A stretch of 64,000 nt of DNA from Pseudomonas abietaniphila (GCF_039697315.1 NZ_CP155619.1:2418001-2482000), one strand, 5' to 3'. Positions 21,350-31,083 are shown, numbered from the stretch's first letter. The notes: generated from the letters alone by a model not told the origin. Numbers and translations: made by a program.

Positions 21350-21817
21350 CTACTTGTGATAAGGGTGACCGGACAATACTGTCCAGGCACGATAAATCTG
21401 CTCACCGATGAGGATGCGCACCAGCGGGTGCGGCAACGTCAGCGGCGACAACGACCAACGCTGCTCGGCACGGGCACAGACTTCCGGCGCCAGCCCTTCC
21501 GGGCCACCGACCATCAGGTTGACCGTGCGCGAATCCAGCCGCCAGCGGTCGAGCTCGACCGACAGCTGCTCGGTGCTCCACGGTTTGCCGTGCACTTCGA
21601 GGGTCACGATCCGCTCGCCCGGCTGCACCTTTGCCAGCATGGCCTCACCTTCCTGACGGATCAGGCGTGCCACGTCGGCGTTTTTGCCACGGGTGTTGAG
21701 CGGAATCTCTACCAGTTCCAGCGCCAGTTCGGATGGCAGACGCTTGGCATATTCATGCCAGCCTTCTTCCACCCACTTGGGCATGCGTGAACCGACAGCA
21801 ATCAGACGCAGACGCAC
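21350..21817 (-). CDS. rlmH: 23S rRNA pseudouridine-1915 N3-methyltransferase
   Basis: SPOUT methyltransferase acting on assembled 70S ribosomes at m3-psi 1915 of helix 69. The product is 155 residues from GTG 21817, giving [15 protein letters not shown], the typical start. The SAM-binding knot motifs [10 protein letters not shown] and [24 protein letters not shown] are present. It is 9 bases downstream of rsfS, which also acts on ribosomes. Confidence 0.96.
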   Translation of the reverse strand: MRLRLIAVGSRMPKWVEEGWHEYAKRLPSELALELVEIPLNTRGKNADVARLIRQEGEAMLAKVQPGERIVTLEVHGKPWSTEQLSVELDRWRLDSRTVNLMVGGPEGLAPEVCARAEQRWSLSPLTLPHPLVRILIGEQIYRAWTVLSGHPYHK

Positions 21818-21826
21818 GATGAGCCC

Positions 21827-22252
21827 TTATTGTTGCTCTTTGTTGAGCTTGGTGAAGTGCTCATGCGCGACGTCCGGGCTGTGGTGTGCAGCACTGGCCG
21901 AACGGCTCTGCTCGGCACCGGCCCACAAACGCTCCAGGTCGTAGAACTGGCGGGCGGAGGCGGTCATCATGTGCACGATGGCGATGTCCAGGTCCAGCAG
22001 CACCCAGTCGCTGTCGCCCTTGCCTTCTTCGCCCAACGGCTTGAGGCCGTTCTTCTTGACCTCTTCGCGAACCTTGTCGAGCATCGCGTTGATCTGGCGA
22101 TTGGACGTACCGGTCGCGATGATCATGTAGTCGGTGATGCTCTGCTTGTCGCGCACGTCCAGCACCTGAATGTCCTGCGCCTTCACGTCTTCCAGGGCAT
22201 CGGTGATCACTTTGATCATCGGGTTTTCAATCACTGCATCTTTGTTCGTCAT
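21827..22252 (-). CDS. rsfS: Ribosome silencing factor RsfS
   Basis: Binds L14 on the 50S subunit and blocks 30S joining in stationary phase or starvation. The DUF143 domain covers residues 15-115 (DIQVLDVRDKQSITDYMIIATGTSNRQ, then DSDWVLLDLDIAIVHMM). The product is 141 residues; the C-terminal tail after FYDLERLW is longer than in E. coli and His/Ser-rich. It is in the usual nadD-rsfS-rlmH order. Confidence 0.95.
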   Translation of the reverse strand: MTNKDAVIENPMIKVITDALEDVKAQDIQVLDVRDKQSITDYMIIATGTSNRQINAMLDKVREEVKKNGLKPLGEEGKGDSDWVLLDLDIAIVHMMTASARQFYDLERLWAGAEQSRSASAAHHSPDVAHEHFTKLNKEQQ

Positions 22253-22318
22253 ATAAAACTCATTCAGCTCGTATGTTTGGGTGTTTCTTCGCGCTCTTGG
22301 CAGCGTCGAAACACACCT

Positions 22319-23002
22319 TCAGTTCGACGCACGGTACAGCCCGTGCATATCGATATAGGCCAGTACCGCGTCTGGCACCAGAAAACGTACCGACTTCCCG
22401 CTGGCCAGCAGTTGGCGGATCTGGGTGGCAGACACCGAAAGCGGCGTCTGCCAGACGAATGTAATCTGTCCGCCGGGGCCCTTGAGGGCCTTCGGATCGC
22501 TGACCGCGCGCGCCGCCAGCAGGTTACGCATGGCGTCCGGCGACTCGCTGTCGGCGTCCGGGCGTTGCAGCACCACGATATGGCAGTGCTCCAGCAACTC
22601 TTCCCATCGATGCCAGGAAGGCAGCCCGCAAAAGGCATCCCATCCCAGCAACAAAAACAGCTGGTCATCGACGGCCAGTTCAGCGCGCATCGATTCCAGC
22701 GTGTCGATGGTGTACGACGGCTTGTCCCGCAACAATTCGCGGTCATCCACCGTCAAGGGCGACACGCCCTGGACCGCGCACTGAACCATCGCCAGACGGT
22801 CCTGTGCCGAAACACTGGGCGTATCGCGATGAGGCGGTCTGGCGCTGGGCGTCAGACGCAACTCATCGAGTTCAAGCAGCGCGGCGACTTCCAGCGCGCC
22901 GCGCAAATGGCCGATGTGCACAGGGTCGAACGTCCCACCCAGCATGCCGATACGCTTCGGCTTGCGTGCAGTGGAAGGTGCCTCCCCGGCAGGCTCGATC
23001 AC
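22319..23002 (-). CDS. nadD: Nicotinate-nucleotide adenylyltransferase
   Basis: Makes deamido-NAD from nicotinate mononucleotide and ATP. The nucleotidyltransferase motif [11 protein letters not shown] and the C-terminal [12 protein letters not shown] signature are intact. The start is uncertain: GTG 23002 gives 227 residues with a short N-terminus before [12 protein letters not shown] longer frame from 23083 (254 residues) would overlap proA by 38 bases. I prefer 23002 for length and context. Confidence 0.92.
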   Translation of the reverse strand: MIEPAGEAPSTARKPKRIGMLGGTFDPVHIGHLRGALEVAALLELDELRLTPSARPPHRDTPSVSAQDRLAMVQCAVQGVSPLTVDDRELLRDKPSYTIDTLESMRAELAVDDQLFLLLGWDAFCGLPSWHRWEELLEHCHIVVLQRPDADSESPDAMRNLLAARAVSDPKALKGPGGQITFVWQTPLSVSATQIRQLLASGKSVRFLVPDAVLAYIDMHGLYRASN

Positions 23003-23045
23003 AGCTTTCGCATGGTTGCCTGCTTGTTGCCGAATATCGGCCAAG

Positions 23046-24320
23046 TCAGACAGGCCCCTGCCCACGCAACTGGCGGCCGTCACCGACGACGATGTATTTC
23101 TCGCAGGTCAGGCCCTCCAGACCAACCGGCCCACGGGCATGAATCTTGTCCGTGGAAATCCCGATCTCGGCACCCAGACCGTACTCGAAGCCGTCAGCGA
23201 AACTGGTGGGCGCGTTGATCATCACCGAACTGGAGTCGACTTCCGCCATGAAGCGGCGCGTCTGAGCCTGAGAGTCGGAGACGATGGCGTCGCTGTGGTG
23301 CGAGCCGTAATGGTTGATGTGCTCGATGGCCTGATCCAGCCCGGTCACTACGCGAATCGACAGGATCGGCGCCAGGTACTCGGTGTGCCAGTCTTCTTCG
23401 GTCGCCGGGATCGCATCGATCAGCTCGCGAGTACGCTCGCAGCCACGCAACTCGACGCCTTTCTCGCGGAACTGACCTGCCATCTGCGGCAGGAAATCAG
23501 CGGCAATCGCCTGATCCACCAGCAACGTTTCCATAGCACCGCAGATGCCGTAGCGATAGGTCTTGGCGTTGAAACAGATGCGCTGCGCCGACGCCAGGTC
23601 GGCGTGTGCACTGACATACACGTGGCAGATACCGTCCAGGTGCTTGATGACCGGCACCTTGGCATCGCGACTGACGCGCTCGATCAGACCCTTGCCGCCC
23701 CGTGGAACGATGACGTCCACGTATTCCGGCATGGTGATCAGAGCACCAACGGCGGCGCGGTCGGTGGTTTCAACCACTTGCACCACGGCAGCCGGCAAGT
23801 CCGCTTCGGCCAGACCGCGCTGAATGCAGGTGGCGATGGCACGATTGGAATGAATGGCCTCGGATCCGCCACGCAGGATGGTCGCGTTGCCGGACTTCAG
23901 GCACAGGCTGGCGGCGTCGATGGTCACGTTCGGACGCGACTCATAGATGATGCCGACCACGCCGAGCGGCACGCGCATCTTGCCGACCTGAATGCCCGAA
24001 GGCTGGAAATTCATGTCGCGGATTGTGCCAATGGGGTCGGGAAGGCTGGCGACCTGACGCAGACCGGCGATCATGCTGTCGATACGAGCCGGGGTCAGGG
24101 CGAGGCGTTCAAGCAAGGCAGGTTCAAGACCATTCGCGCGGCCAGCGGCCAGATCCTGCTCGTTGGCGGCGGTCAGATCGTCACGGGCAGCGTCCAGCGC
24201 AGCCGCCGTCGCGGCCAGCGCGCGGTTTTTCTGCGCCGTACTGGCACGACCGATCACGCGCGAAGCTTCGCGGGCGGCGCGACCCAGGCGGGTCATATAG
24301 TCAAGAACGGACTCAGTCAT
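23046..24320 (-). CDS. proA: Gamma-glutamyl phosphate reductase
   Basis: Second step of proline biosynthesis: NADPH-dependent reduction of glutamyl-5-phosphate. The product is 424 residues with an aldehyde-dehydrogenase fold and the catalytic Cys in [15 protein letters not shown]. The NAD(P) region [19 protein letters not shown] and the C-terminal [27 protein letters not shown] are standard. It is the first gene of the leftward cluster. Confidence 0.97.
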   Translation of the reverse strand: MTESVLDYMTRLGRAAREASRVIGRASTAQKNRALAATAAALDAARDDLTAANEQDLAAGRANGLEPALLERLALTPARIDSMIAGLRQVASLPDPIGTIRDMNFQPSGIQVGKMRVPLGVVGIIYESRPNVTIDAASLCLKSGNATILRGGSEAIHSNRAIATCIQRGLAEADLPAAVVQVVETTDRAAVGALITMPEYVDVIVPRGGKGLIERVSRDAKVPVIKHLDGICHVYVSAHADLASAQRICFNAKTYRYGICGAMETLLVDQAIAADFLPQMAGQFREKGVELRGCERTRELIDAIPATEEDWHTEYLAPILSIRVVTGLDQAIEHINHYGSHHSDAIVSDSQAQTRRFMAEVDSSSVMINAPTSFADGFEYGLGAEIGISTDKIHARGPVGLEGLTCEKYIVVGDGRQLRGQGPV

Positions 24321-24440
24321 GGTCTCAGAGGTCTTGGCAGAGAGGAAAGCGGCCGATTATAGCTGTCGTGCGGGCTGAACGACAGCGGCGACAGGCGGAT
24401 GGTCGATATAAGCCGGTTTTGTTCGGTGATAACCGGGTTT

Positions 24441-24473
24441 GCAATGACCGTTCCCACGCTCTGCGTGGGACTG
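24441..24473. repeat. Short palindromic repeat in the proA-mpg spacer
   Basis: TCCCACGC-TCT-GCGTGGGA (24452-24470) is an 8-bp perfect stem with a 3-base loop. I recall this as a repeat common in fluorescens-group Pseudomonas. The 247-base spacer between the divergent proA and mpg genes holds nothing else that I can identify. Confidence 0.55.
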
Positions 24474-24567
24474 ATCATCAGCCATGTAGAAGCTCCCTCG
24501 CCATTCAGCTGCAATTAAGCCCGACATTGCTATCATCGCGGTCCGATCTGCGGATACCCCAAACACC

Positions 24568-25251
24568 ATGCCCGACCAGCCCTCCCGCCCCTTGCCCGAC
24601 AGCTTCTTCGACCGTGACGCCCAGACGCTCGCCCGCGATTTGCTGGGCAAAGTCGTCCGTCACAAGGTCGGTGAGTTATGGCTGTCGGCGCGCATCATAG
24701 AGACCGAAGCCTATTACCTCGAGGAAAAAGGCAGCCACGCCTCGCTCGGCTACACAGAAAAACGTAAGGCTTTGTTTCTGGAAGGCGGCCACATCTATAT
24801 GTATTACTCACGAGGCGGCGACTCGCTGAACTTCAGCGCGCAAGGACCGGGCAATGCCGTGCTGATCAAATCGGCTTATCCGTGGGTGGATGCGTTCTCG
24901 GACGCAAACAGCCTGGCGCAGATGCAACTCAACAACCCCGACGCCAGCGGCAATATCCGCCCGCCAGAGCGCCTGTGCGCGGGACAAACGCTGCTGTGCA
25001 AAGCCCTTGGCCTGAAGGTGCCGATGTGGGACGCCAAGCGCTTCGATCCCCAACGGATCTTTGTGGAAGACGTCGGGCAGCGACCTGCGCGAATCATTCA
25101 AGCCACCCGCCTGGGCATCACCGCCGGACGCGACGAGCACCTGATGTACCGCTTCGTCGATGCCGAATACACGCGGTTCTGCACGCGGAACCCGTTGCGA
25201 CGCGGACAAGTCGAAGGCCGCGACTACTTCATTATCGAGCAAGGACACTGA
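24568..25251 (+). CDS. mpg: DNA-3-methyladenine glycosylase (AAG/MPG family)
   Basis: Removes alkylated and deaminated purines from DNA. The product is 227 residues, somewhat longer than the minimal family length. Key features are the ARDLLGKVVRH start of the domain, the RIIETEAYY motif containing the catalytic Glu, the YMYYSRGGDSLNFSA substrate-pocket segment and RPARIIQATRLGI. The next gene starts 3 bases after its stop. Confidence 0.93.
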   Translation: MPDQPSRPLPDSFFDRDAQTLARDLLGKVVRHKVGELWLSARIIETEAYYLEEKGSHASLGYTEKRKALFLEGGHIYMYYSRGGDSLNFSAQGPGNAVLIKSAYPWVDAFSDANSLAQMQLNNPDASGNIRPPERLCAGQTLLCKALGLKVPMWDAKRFDPQRIFVEDVGQRPARIIQATRLGITAGRDEHLMYRFVDAEYTRFCTRNPLRRGQVEGRDYFIIEQGH

Positions 25252-25254
25252 CCC

Positions 25255-26571
25255 ATGGGCGCATGGCTCGACAGCATCACCGCGTGGCTGACCGTCAACC
25301 CGTCGTGGCTGGGCGCTGCGATCTTTCTGGTCTCGTGCCTGGAATGCCTGGCCATCGCCGGCATCATTGTGCCGGGTACCGTGGCCCTGTTCGCCATCGC
25401 GGCGCTGGCCGGCAGCGGCATCCTGCCCTTGAGCGAAGCGCTGCTGCTGGGTTTTCTGGGCGGCCTGCTGGGCGATGTCGTTTCTTACTTTCTCGGACGG
25501 CGTTTCCATCAGAATATCCGCCGCCTGCCGGGTCTGCGTCATCACCCGGAATGGATCGCAGGCGCCGAGACGTACTTCCAGCGCTATGGCATCGCCAGCC
25601 TGCTGGTGGGTCGCTTCATCGGCCCGCTGCGCCCGATGCTGCCGATGGTGGCCGGGATGTTCGACATGCCATTCATACGCTTCGCCGGGGTCAGCGTGGT
25701 TGCGGCCGCCGGTTGGTCAGTCGCCTACATTCTGCCGGGCTGGGCGACCGGCGCCGCCATCCGCCTGCCGCTGCCTGAAGGGTTCTGGCCGGAGGCAGCG
25801 TTTGTGGGCGCGGGGCTGGCGTTGCTGCTCGGCGTGGCGATACAGAGCAGCCTGCGGGCCAGACGCAACGCGACCAAGCTGATCGCATTGACCAGCCTGA
25901 TCATGCTGATCGCGGTTTTTCTGGGCTGGCCGTACCTGGCGCACCTCGATCAGGGCGTGATGACGCTGGTGCAGGAGCATCGCAGCGAAGCGGCGCAAAA
26001 CTTCGTGATTTTGGTCACCGGTCTTGGCGACTTCAGGACACAGTTTTGCGCGGCCGCCCTGCTGCTGATCATCCTGGTGGTCACTCGCCAATGGCGTCAC
26101 GCGATCTTCGCCTGCGCCACGACGCTGGGCGCGGCGATCATCAATCAGAGCATGAAGCACACGTTCGCCCGGGCGCGGCCGGAGGTGCTGGCCGAACCGC
26201 TCTCGACCTTCAGCATGCCGAGCGGACATGCCTCGGCGTCGTTTGCGCTGTTCATGACGCTGGCGGTTCTGGCGGGTCGAGGTCAGCCCGCCCGGTTGCG
26301 CCTGACGTGGTTGCTGCTCGGCGCGATCCCTGCGGCATCGATCTGCGTGTCGCGGGTTTACCTCGGCGTTCACTGGCCGACGGATGTACTGGCGGGAATG
26401 CTGCTGGCGTTCTTCACCTGCGCGGCGAGCCTGGCCTTCGTGCAGAACAAGGAAGTGTTGCCACCCTTGCCGTTGCGAGTGTGGTGGCTGCTGCTACCGG
26501 CCATGGTCGCGCTGCTGGGAGGGTTTGCCTTCCACTCCATGACGCACGGTTTGATTCGGTATGAGTATTGA
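25255..26571 (+). CDS. DedA-PAP2 fusion membrane protein
   Basis: The 438-residue polytopic protein is made of two membrane modules. Residues 1-200 form a DedA/VTT domain (FLVSCLECLAIAGIIVPGT, FLGRRFHQN, GRFIGPLRPMLPMVAGM), a family that flips polyprenyl-phosphate or phospholipid. Residues 210-438 form a PAP2 phosphatase with all three motifs: KHTFARARP, PSGHAS and SRVYLGVHWPTD. The two halves together could dephosphorylate and recycle undecaprenyl pyrophosphate or a phospholipid; that coupling is inference. It follows mpg by 3 bases. Confidence 0.9.
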   Translation: MGAWLDSITAWLTVNPSWLGAAIFLVSCLECLAIAGIIVPGTVALFAIAALAGSGILPLSEALLLGFLGGLLGDVVSYFLGRRFHQNIRRLPGLRHHPEWIAGAETYFQRYGIASLLVGRFIGPLRPMLPMVAGMFDMPFIRFAGVSVVAAAGWSVAYILPGWATGAAIRLPLPEGFWPEAAFVGAGLALLLGVAIQSSLRARRNATKLIALTSLIMLIAVFLGWPYLAHLDQGVMTLVQEHRSEAAQNFVILVTGLGDFRTQFCAAALLLIILVVTRQWRHAIFACATTLGAAIINQSMKHTFARARPEVLAEPLSTFSMPSGHASASFALFMTLAVLAGRGQPARLRLTWLLLGAIPAASICVSRVYLGVHWPTDVLAGMLLAFFTCAASLAFVQNKEVLPPLPLRVWWLLLPAMVALLGGFAFHSMTHGLIRYEY

Positions 26572-26629
26572 GCGCAGCTCGAACGAGCTACGCAGTGCAG
26601 GGGCGCGCCTGCCGCTCAAGTAAGCAAGG

Positions 26630-27220
26630 TCACGCCTGCATATCGCCCTGCATCTCATCCAGCAAATCCTGGATAGCGTCGAGGCGCTCTTCCGCGTCGT
26701 CGATTTCCAGCAACTCGATCTTGTCTTCCTCGGCGAACGGCAGCAGGTAGGCCAACTGGTTGGACAGCGACTGTTGGCCACTGGCCGTCAGGCCCATGTT
26801 CAGCGCGGCAACCATCGGGTGCTCAGCCAGCGCGGCCAGCAGCGCAACGAGGTCTTCGTCCTCTTCCTGCAGCGGCTTTTCGTCCGGTTCCTCCAGCCAC
26901 TCCACCTCGGCAAGCAACAGGTTATCGCGCTGGGTTTGGGCCTCGACCACCCGGAACCGTCGACCGCCGACCACGCGAATGCCCAGCAAGCCGTTGTCCT
27001 GTTGCTGAAAGTCAGTCACCAGCGCTTCACAGCCGATTTGCGAGAAACCTTCAGGCACATTGCCGACTTCACTGCCCTCGGTGATGCAGACCACGCCAAA
27101 GCCTTCACCCTGTTTCATGCAGCGGCCAATCATGTCCAGATAGCGCGCCTCGAAAATCTGCAGATCGAGTACACACCCCGGAAACAGCACAGCGTTCAGC
27201 GGAAACAACGGCAACGACAT
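26630..27220 (-). CDS. LON N-terminal substrate-binding-like domain protein
   Basis: The 196-residue cytoplasmic protein consists only of a Lon substrate-binding (LAN/ASCH-like) domain: PLFPLNAVLFPGCVLDLQIFEARYLDMI at the start, then ITEGSEVG and DNGLLGIRVVGGRRFRV. There is no ATPase or protease domain, so it is not Lon itself. ATG 27220 has a GAGGGTG ribosome site; the longer frame is rejected. It is the first gene after the LrgB-like gene on the same strand (10-base gap). The cellular role is unknown. Confidence 0.88.
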   Translation of the reverse strand: MSLPLFPLNAVLFPGCVLDLQIFEARYLDMIGRCMKQGEGFGVVCITEGSEVGNVPEGFSQIGCEALVTDFQQQDNGLLGIRVVGGRRFRVVEAQTQRDNLLLAEVEWLEEPDEKPLQEEDEDLVALLAALAEHPMVAALNMGLTASGQQSLSNQLAYLLPFAEEDKIELLEIDDAEERLDAIQDLLDEMQGDMQA

Positions 27221-27230
27221 AAACACACCC

Positions 27231-27947
27231 TCAAGCAACCAGAGACACCGCCAACGGCAGGAACAAGGCCGTGGCGACACCCATCAAACTCATGGCCAGC
27301 GCCGCGAAGGCACCGCACTCTTCACCTTCCTGCAAGGCCGCCGAAGTGCCCACGGCGTGGGCCGTCAGCCCCAGGGCCATGCCCCTTGCTTCCGGGCTTT
27401 GTACGCCCGCCAGGGTCAACAGACCGGGGCCGAATATGCCGCCAATGACGCCGGTGATCAACACGAAAACCGCGGCCAAGGCCGCCACACCACCCATCTG
27501 TTCAGCCACCAGCATGGCAATGGGCGAGGTCACCGACTTGGGCGCCATGGTCATCAGGATCATGTGATCGGCGCCCAGCACGTAACCGAGCCCCACGCAC
27601 AGCGCCGTCGCAAACACCCCACCAATCACCAGCGTAGTCAAGACCGGCCAGAACAACTGCCGGATACGCCGCAGATTCAGATAAAGCGGCACCGCCAGCG
27701 CCACCGTGGCAGGCCCCAGCAGGATGCTGAGGATCTCGGTGCTCTTGCGGTACTCGACGTAACTCAGCCCGCAGGTGACCAGCACGCCGATCACCACCAG
27801 CATCGAGACCAGCACCGGCTGCAGAAAGACCCAGCGGGTTTTCTCGTAACCGGCCAGCACCACTTGATAGGCGCCCAGCGTGATGGCGATGCCGAATAGA
27901 GGGTGATGGATCACGGACAACCAGGCGCCTTGCCAATCCAGACTCAT
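27231..27947 (-). CDS. LrgB/CidB-family membrane protein
   Basis: The 238-residue polytopic protein (about seven hydrophobic segments) has the family hallmarks of the YohK/CidB group: GAYQVVLAGYEKTRW, LGPATVALAVPLY, APKSVTSPIAMLVAEQMGG and ARGMALGLTAHAVGTSAA. These proteins are thought to modulate holin-like activity, or to carry pyruvate or related metabolites; the substrate here is not known. Its start overlaps the stop of the CidA-like gene (ATGA), so the pair is co-translated. Confidence 0.92.
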   Translation of the reverse strand: MSLDWQGAWLSVIHHPLFGIAITLGAYQVVLAGYEKTRWVFLQPVLVSMLVVIGVLVTCGLSYVEYRKSTEILSILLGPATVALAVPLYLNLRRIRQLFWPVLTTLVIGGVFATALCVGLGYVLGADHMILMTMAPKSVTSPIAMLVAEQMGGVAALAAVFVLITGVIGGIFGPGLLTLAGVQSPEARGMALGLTAHAVGTSAALQEGEECGAFAALAMSLMGVATALFLPLAVSLVA

Positions 27948-28306
27948 GAGGGCTCCTGGCGTCGGGCCTGACGGTTGATGAGCTTCTGCATCAACCAGCC
28001 GGCGAAGGTGAGCGAGATCATCAGGGACAACACCAGCGACCCGACAATGGCCCAGAAATCGTCAGCGATCTGCCCGGCGTACACCATGACGCCCACCGCA
28101 GGCGGCACCAGCAACAACGGCAGATACCGCAACAAACTGCTGGCGGCCAGGCTGATAGGCTCGGTGACTTCTCCGCGGATCATCAGGTAGACCATCAACA
28201 GCACCAGCCCGATGATCGGTCCCGGCAGGATCGACAGGAACAAATGATTCAGCGCCGTCCCCACCAACTGGAACAGCACCAGCCACGTCAGGCCTCTTAG
28301 CAACAT
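27944..28306 (-). CDS. CidA/LrgA-family holin-like protein
   Basis: The 120-residue membrane protein has four hydrophobic segments and the family motif LPGPIIGLVLL near residue 30. I chose ATG 28306 for its GGAG ribosome site; a TTG at 28321 is the only alternative and is weaker. It forms a two-gene unit with the LrgB-like partner, as in yohJK. Confidence 0.9.
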   Translation of the reverse strand: MLLRGLTWLVLFQLVGTALNHLFLSILPGPIIGLVLLMVYLMIRGEVTEPISLAASSLLRYLPLLLVPPAVGVMVYAGQIADDFWAIVGSLVLSLMISLTFAGWLMQKLINRQARRQEPS

Positions 28307-28435
28307 AGAAAACTCCAGCAAATTCGCGGCGCCATTATACGCACGCAGTCTCGTCAGCTATGGGTCGGTATTCGCAAGCCTTCGGATTCTTGACCAATGG
28401 CCCTTAGCGTGCTGATCTTCAAGTCCGGCGAAGCC

Positions 28436-28527
28436 CCTGTGGGCGTGAGCTTGCTCGCGAATCGCGAAGGGTCCGTCGACAGATGCATCACAGACATACC
28501 GCACTACCGGGCAAGCGCGCTCCTACA
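28436..28527. repeat. REP pair of mixed flavour
   Basis: The left arm at 28436-28460 reads TGTGGGCGTGAGCTTGCTCG and the right arm at 28508-28527 reads CGGGCAAGCGCGCTCCTACA. The arms belong to different sequence variants, so the pairing is imperfect. It fills part of the 327-base gap between the cidA-like gene and the MaoC gene; the rest shows only the strong AAGGAGAG ribosome site of the latter. Confidence 0.75.
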
Positions 28528-28633
28528 TGCGCTCATAAACCGCAATCGAGCGAAGCAATAAAGAAGCCTATAGCCGCAGATCCCTGAAAAAACAAAACCG
28601 CATGCCGAAAACGATTCACTAAGGAGAGTATCG

Positions 28634-29089
28634 ATGCCCTATGTACCTGTTGCAGCGCTCAAGAGTTATGAAGGCAAGGAACTGGGAAGTTCCGAATGGC
28701 TGACCATCGACCAGGAACGTATCAATCTGTTTGCCGAAGCCACCGGCGACTTCCAGTTCATCCACGTCGACCCGGTCAAAGCGGCGCAAACGCCGTTTGG
28801 CTCGACCATCGCCCACGGCTTTCTTTCCCTTTCGCTGATTCCCAAGCTCATGGAATCGCTGCTGGTGCTGCCTGAAGGCCTGAAGATGGTGGTTAACTAC
28901 GGCCTCGACAGCGTGCGTTTCATTCAGCCGGTGAAAGTGGATTCGCGCGTTCGTCTAAAAGTTGCCCTCACGGAAGTCACCGAGAAAAAGCCTGGCCAGT
29001 GGCTGCTCAAAGCCACTGCAACGCTTGAAATCGAAGGCCAGGACAAACCTGCGTTCATCGCTGAACCGCTCTCCCTCGCCTTCGTGTAA
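28634..29089 (+). CDS. MaoC-like (R)-specific enoyl-CoA hydratase
   Basis: The 151-residue hot-dog-fold protein has the hydratase-2 motif ATGDFQFIHVDPVKAAQTPFGSTIAHGFL, with the catalytic Asp and His in place. It probably hydrates trans-2-enoyl-CoA or a related acyl-CoA, as PhaJ-type proteins do. The start follows AAGGAGAG, one of the best ribosome sites in the window. It is monocistronic by appearance; a strong hairpin follows its stop. Confidence 0.88.
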   Translation: MPYVPVAALKSYEGKELGSSEWLTIDQERINLFAEATGDFQFIHVDPVKAAQTPFGSTIAHGFLSLSLIPKLMESLLVLPEGLKMVVNYGLDSVRFIQPVKVDSRVRLKVALTEVTEKKPGQWLLKATATLEIEGQDKPAFIAEPLSLAFV

Positions 29090-29101
29090 AACCCCTGAAA
29101 C

Positions 29102-29129
29102 GTGAAACAGTCGTAACAGACTGTTTCAC
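29102..29129 (+). terminator. Hairpin after the MaoC gene
   Basis: GTGAAACAGTC, loop GTAACA, then GACTGTTTCAC forms a perfect 11-bp stem 12 bases after the stop. No T run follows, so it may terminate weakly or protect the 3' end. Confidence 0.5.
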
Positions 29130-29230
29130 CACGCTTCCCGGCTGCGGCATACTCGCTGCGGCTGTGTGAGCGACTCGATACAAGTCCACGAATCTGATCA
29201 CGCCGAAACACCTCATTTTCGGGATTTACC

Positions 29231-30955
29231 ATGCGCGCGCTTGCTCCTCTGGCCCTTACCCTTCTGATTACCGCGTGCGGTGACGGCGAATCGCTGTTGC
29301 CGGCTGACGCCCGCTTGCCTGACGGTGGCCGCTATCGGGGTGATGTCGTCAATGGCGTGCTGCAAGGCAAGGGTCGCATCGACTACCCCAACGGCAGCTG
29401 GTACGCCGGGGAATTCGCCAAGGGTCAGTGGAACGGTCAGGGCGAGTGGCACGCGAACAATGGCGATGTCTACAAAGGCGGCTTCCGGGACGGCTTGTTC
29501 GACGGTCAAGGCACGCTGACGACCAACGGCGGCAGTTACGTCGGCGGCTACAAACTGGGGCGACGCGAAGGCGAAGGCACGCTCAAAGAGCACGGCATGA
29601 GTTACCGCGGCGAGTTCAAAGCCGACCTTTACGACGGCCTCGGCCATCTGCAACTCGAAGACGGCAGCGAATACCAGGGCCAGTTCTCCCACGGCAAACC
29701 CAACGGCGAAGGCCAGCGCAGCGACGCGGCGGGTAACCAATTCAGTGGCAAATTCGTCGATGGCCAGCTGGAAGGCACCGGCAACTTCACCAGCGCCGAT
29801 GGCGATCAATATGTCGGCGGCTTCCACAACAATCAGTTAAACGGTCGCGGCCGCTATGAAAACGCCGATGGCGATGTCTGGTCCGGCCAGTTCAAGGACG
29901 GCGCATTTACCGGCAAAGGTGAGCTGATCGGTTCGGACGGCACCAACTATCAGGGGCAATTCCGTAACTGGCGCTTCGCAGGCGAAGGCCGCTTGAAAAT
30001 GCCCGATGGCAGCCTGTACGTCGGCCAGTTCGACAACGACAATTACGATGGCCCCGGTGTATTGACCGCCGCAGACGGCAGTGTGCAAAGCGGTACGTGG
30101 TCCAACGGTCAGCGCGTGCGCGACGCGATGGGCAAGCTGCTGCCCGATCCGCTGGAAGTCGGCTTGCTCGCACAAGGTCCGTTGCTGGAAAAAGCCCTCG
30201 CCGCCGTACCGGCCTCTACGCCCGCAACTGAGCTGTACAGCCTGGTGGTCGGTGGCGACGGAAAGCAGAGTGTTTTCCTGCGCGAAGCGGATTACGTGAA
30301 CAAGCTGCTGTCGAGCCGCTTCGGGGCTTACGGCCAGATTTCACTGGTCAACCACCGCGACCACATGGCCGACCGCCCGCTGGCGACCCGCGAAAACATC
30401 AGCCGCGCCGTGCAAACCCTCGCCCAGCGCAGCGGCCCGGAAGACCTGATCTTCATTTACCTCACCAGCCACGGCACCCACGAGCACGAACTGGTGCTGG
30501 ACCAGCCGCGCCTCGAACTCTCGGACTTGCCCGCCAACGAGATGGCCGGCGTGCTCGCGCCGTTGAAGAACCGAGACAAGGTGGTGGTGATCTCGGCCTG
30601 CTACTCGGGCGGTTTCATCCCGGCCATCAAAGACGACAAAACCATGGTCATCGCAGCCTCCCGTGAGGATCGCGTGTCGTTCGGTTGCTCCGAAGAAGCT
30701 GACTTCACCTATTTTGGCGAAGCACTGTTCGGCAAGGCGCTGGTGGAAACCGATGACCTGATGCAAGCCTTCAACGACGCCAAAACCATCGTCGCGCAAC
30801 GTGAGATCGAAGAGAACTTTGAAGCCTCCGAGCCGCAGATCTGGGCGCCCAAAGGCGTGCTAGCACGCTGGCAACAGCTGCGTAAAAGCCAGGCAGAACG
30901 TGCGTTGAACACCGTGTCGGTCGGCAAGGGCATGAAAGCCGCGGCCAGCCACTGA
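29231..30955 (+). CDS. MORN-repeat lipoprotein with caspase-fold (C13-like) peptidase domain
   Basis: The 574-residue product has an N-terminal lipobox LLITAC with acylated Cys16, so it is anchored in an envelope membrane. Residues about 30-290 carry around eleven MORN repeats of about 23 residues (patterns such as YKGGFRDGLFDGQGTL and YQGQFSHGKPNGEGQ). Residues about 310-550 resemble the legumain/caspase C13 fold, with the dyad His414 in LTSHGTHEH and Cys457 in VISACYSGGF. The E-D-R-VSFG segment after the Cys probably forms the substrate pocket. MORN blocks usually bind lipids or proteins. The substrate is unknown, and the region resembles a P. aeruginosa gene in the same position. Confidence 0.85.
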   Translation: MRALAPLALTLLITACGDGESLLPADARLPDGGRYRGDVVNGVLQGKGRIDYPNGSWYAGEFAKGQWNGQGEWHANNGDVYKGGFRDGLFDGQGTLTTNGGSYVGGYKLGRREGEGTLKEHGMSYRGEFKADLYDGLGHLQLEDGSEYQGQFSHGKPNGEGQRSDAAGNQFSGKFVDGQLEGTGNFTSADGDQYVGGFHNNQLNGRGRYENADGDVWSGQFKDGAFTGKGELIGSDGTNYQGQFRNWRFAGEGRLKMPDGSLYVGQFDNDNYDGPGVLTAADGSVQSGTWSNGQRVRDAMGKLLPDPLEVGLLAQGPLLEKALAAVPASTPATELYSLVVGGDGKQSVFLREADYVNKLLSSRFGAYGQISLVNHRDHMADRPLATRENISRAVQTLAQRSGPEDLIFIYLTSHGTHEHELVLDQPRLELSDLPANEMAGVLAPLKNRDKVVVISACYSGGFIPAIKDDKTMVIAASREDRVSFGCSEEADFTYFGEALFGKALVETDDLMQAFNDAKTIVAQREIEENFEASEPQIWAPKGVLARWQQLRKSQAERALNTVSVGKGMKAAASH

Positions 30956-31083
30956 TGCCCGGCTTCGGCCGGACGAAATCGCCGCGACATGAAAAATTCG
31001 TGAGTTTTGTGAAACCAGCGTCATCCGCACACAGTCTGTTCCGATAGAGCGCCTATGCTTGTGCGTATCAAGGGAGAAAGACC

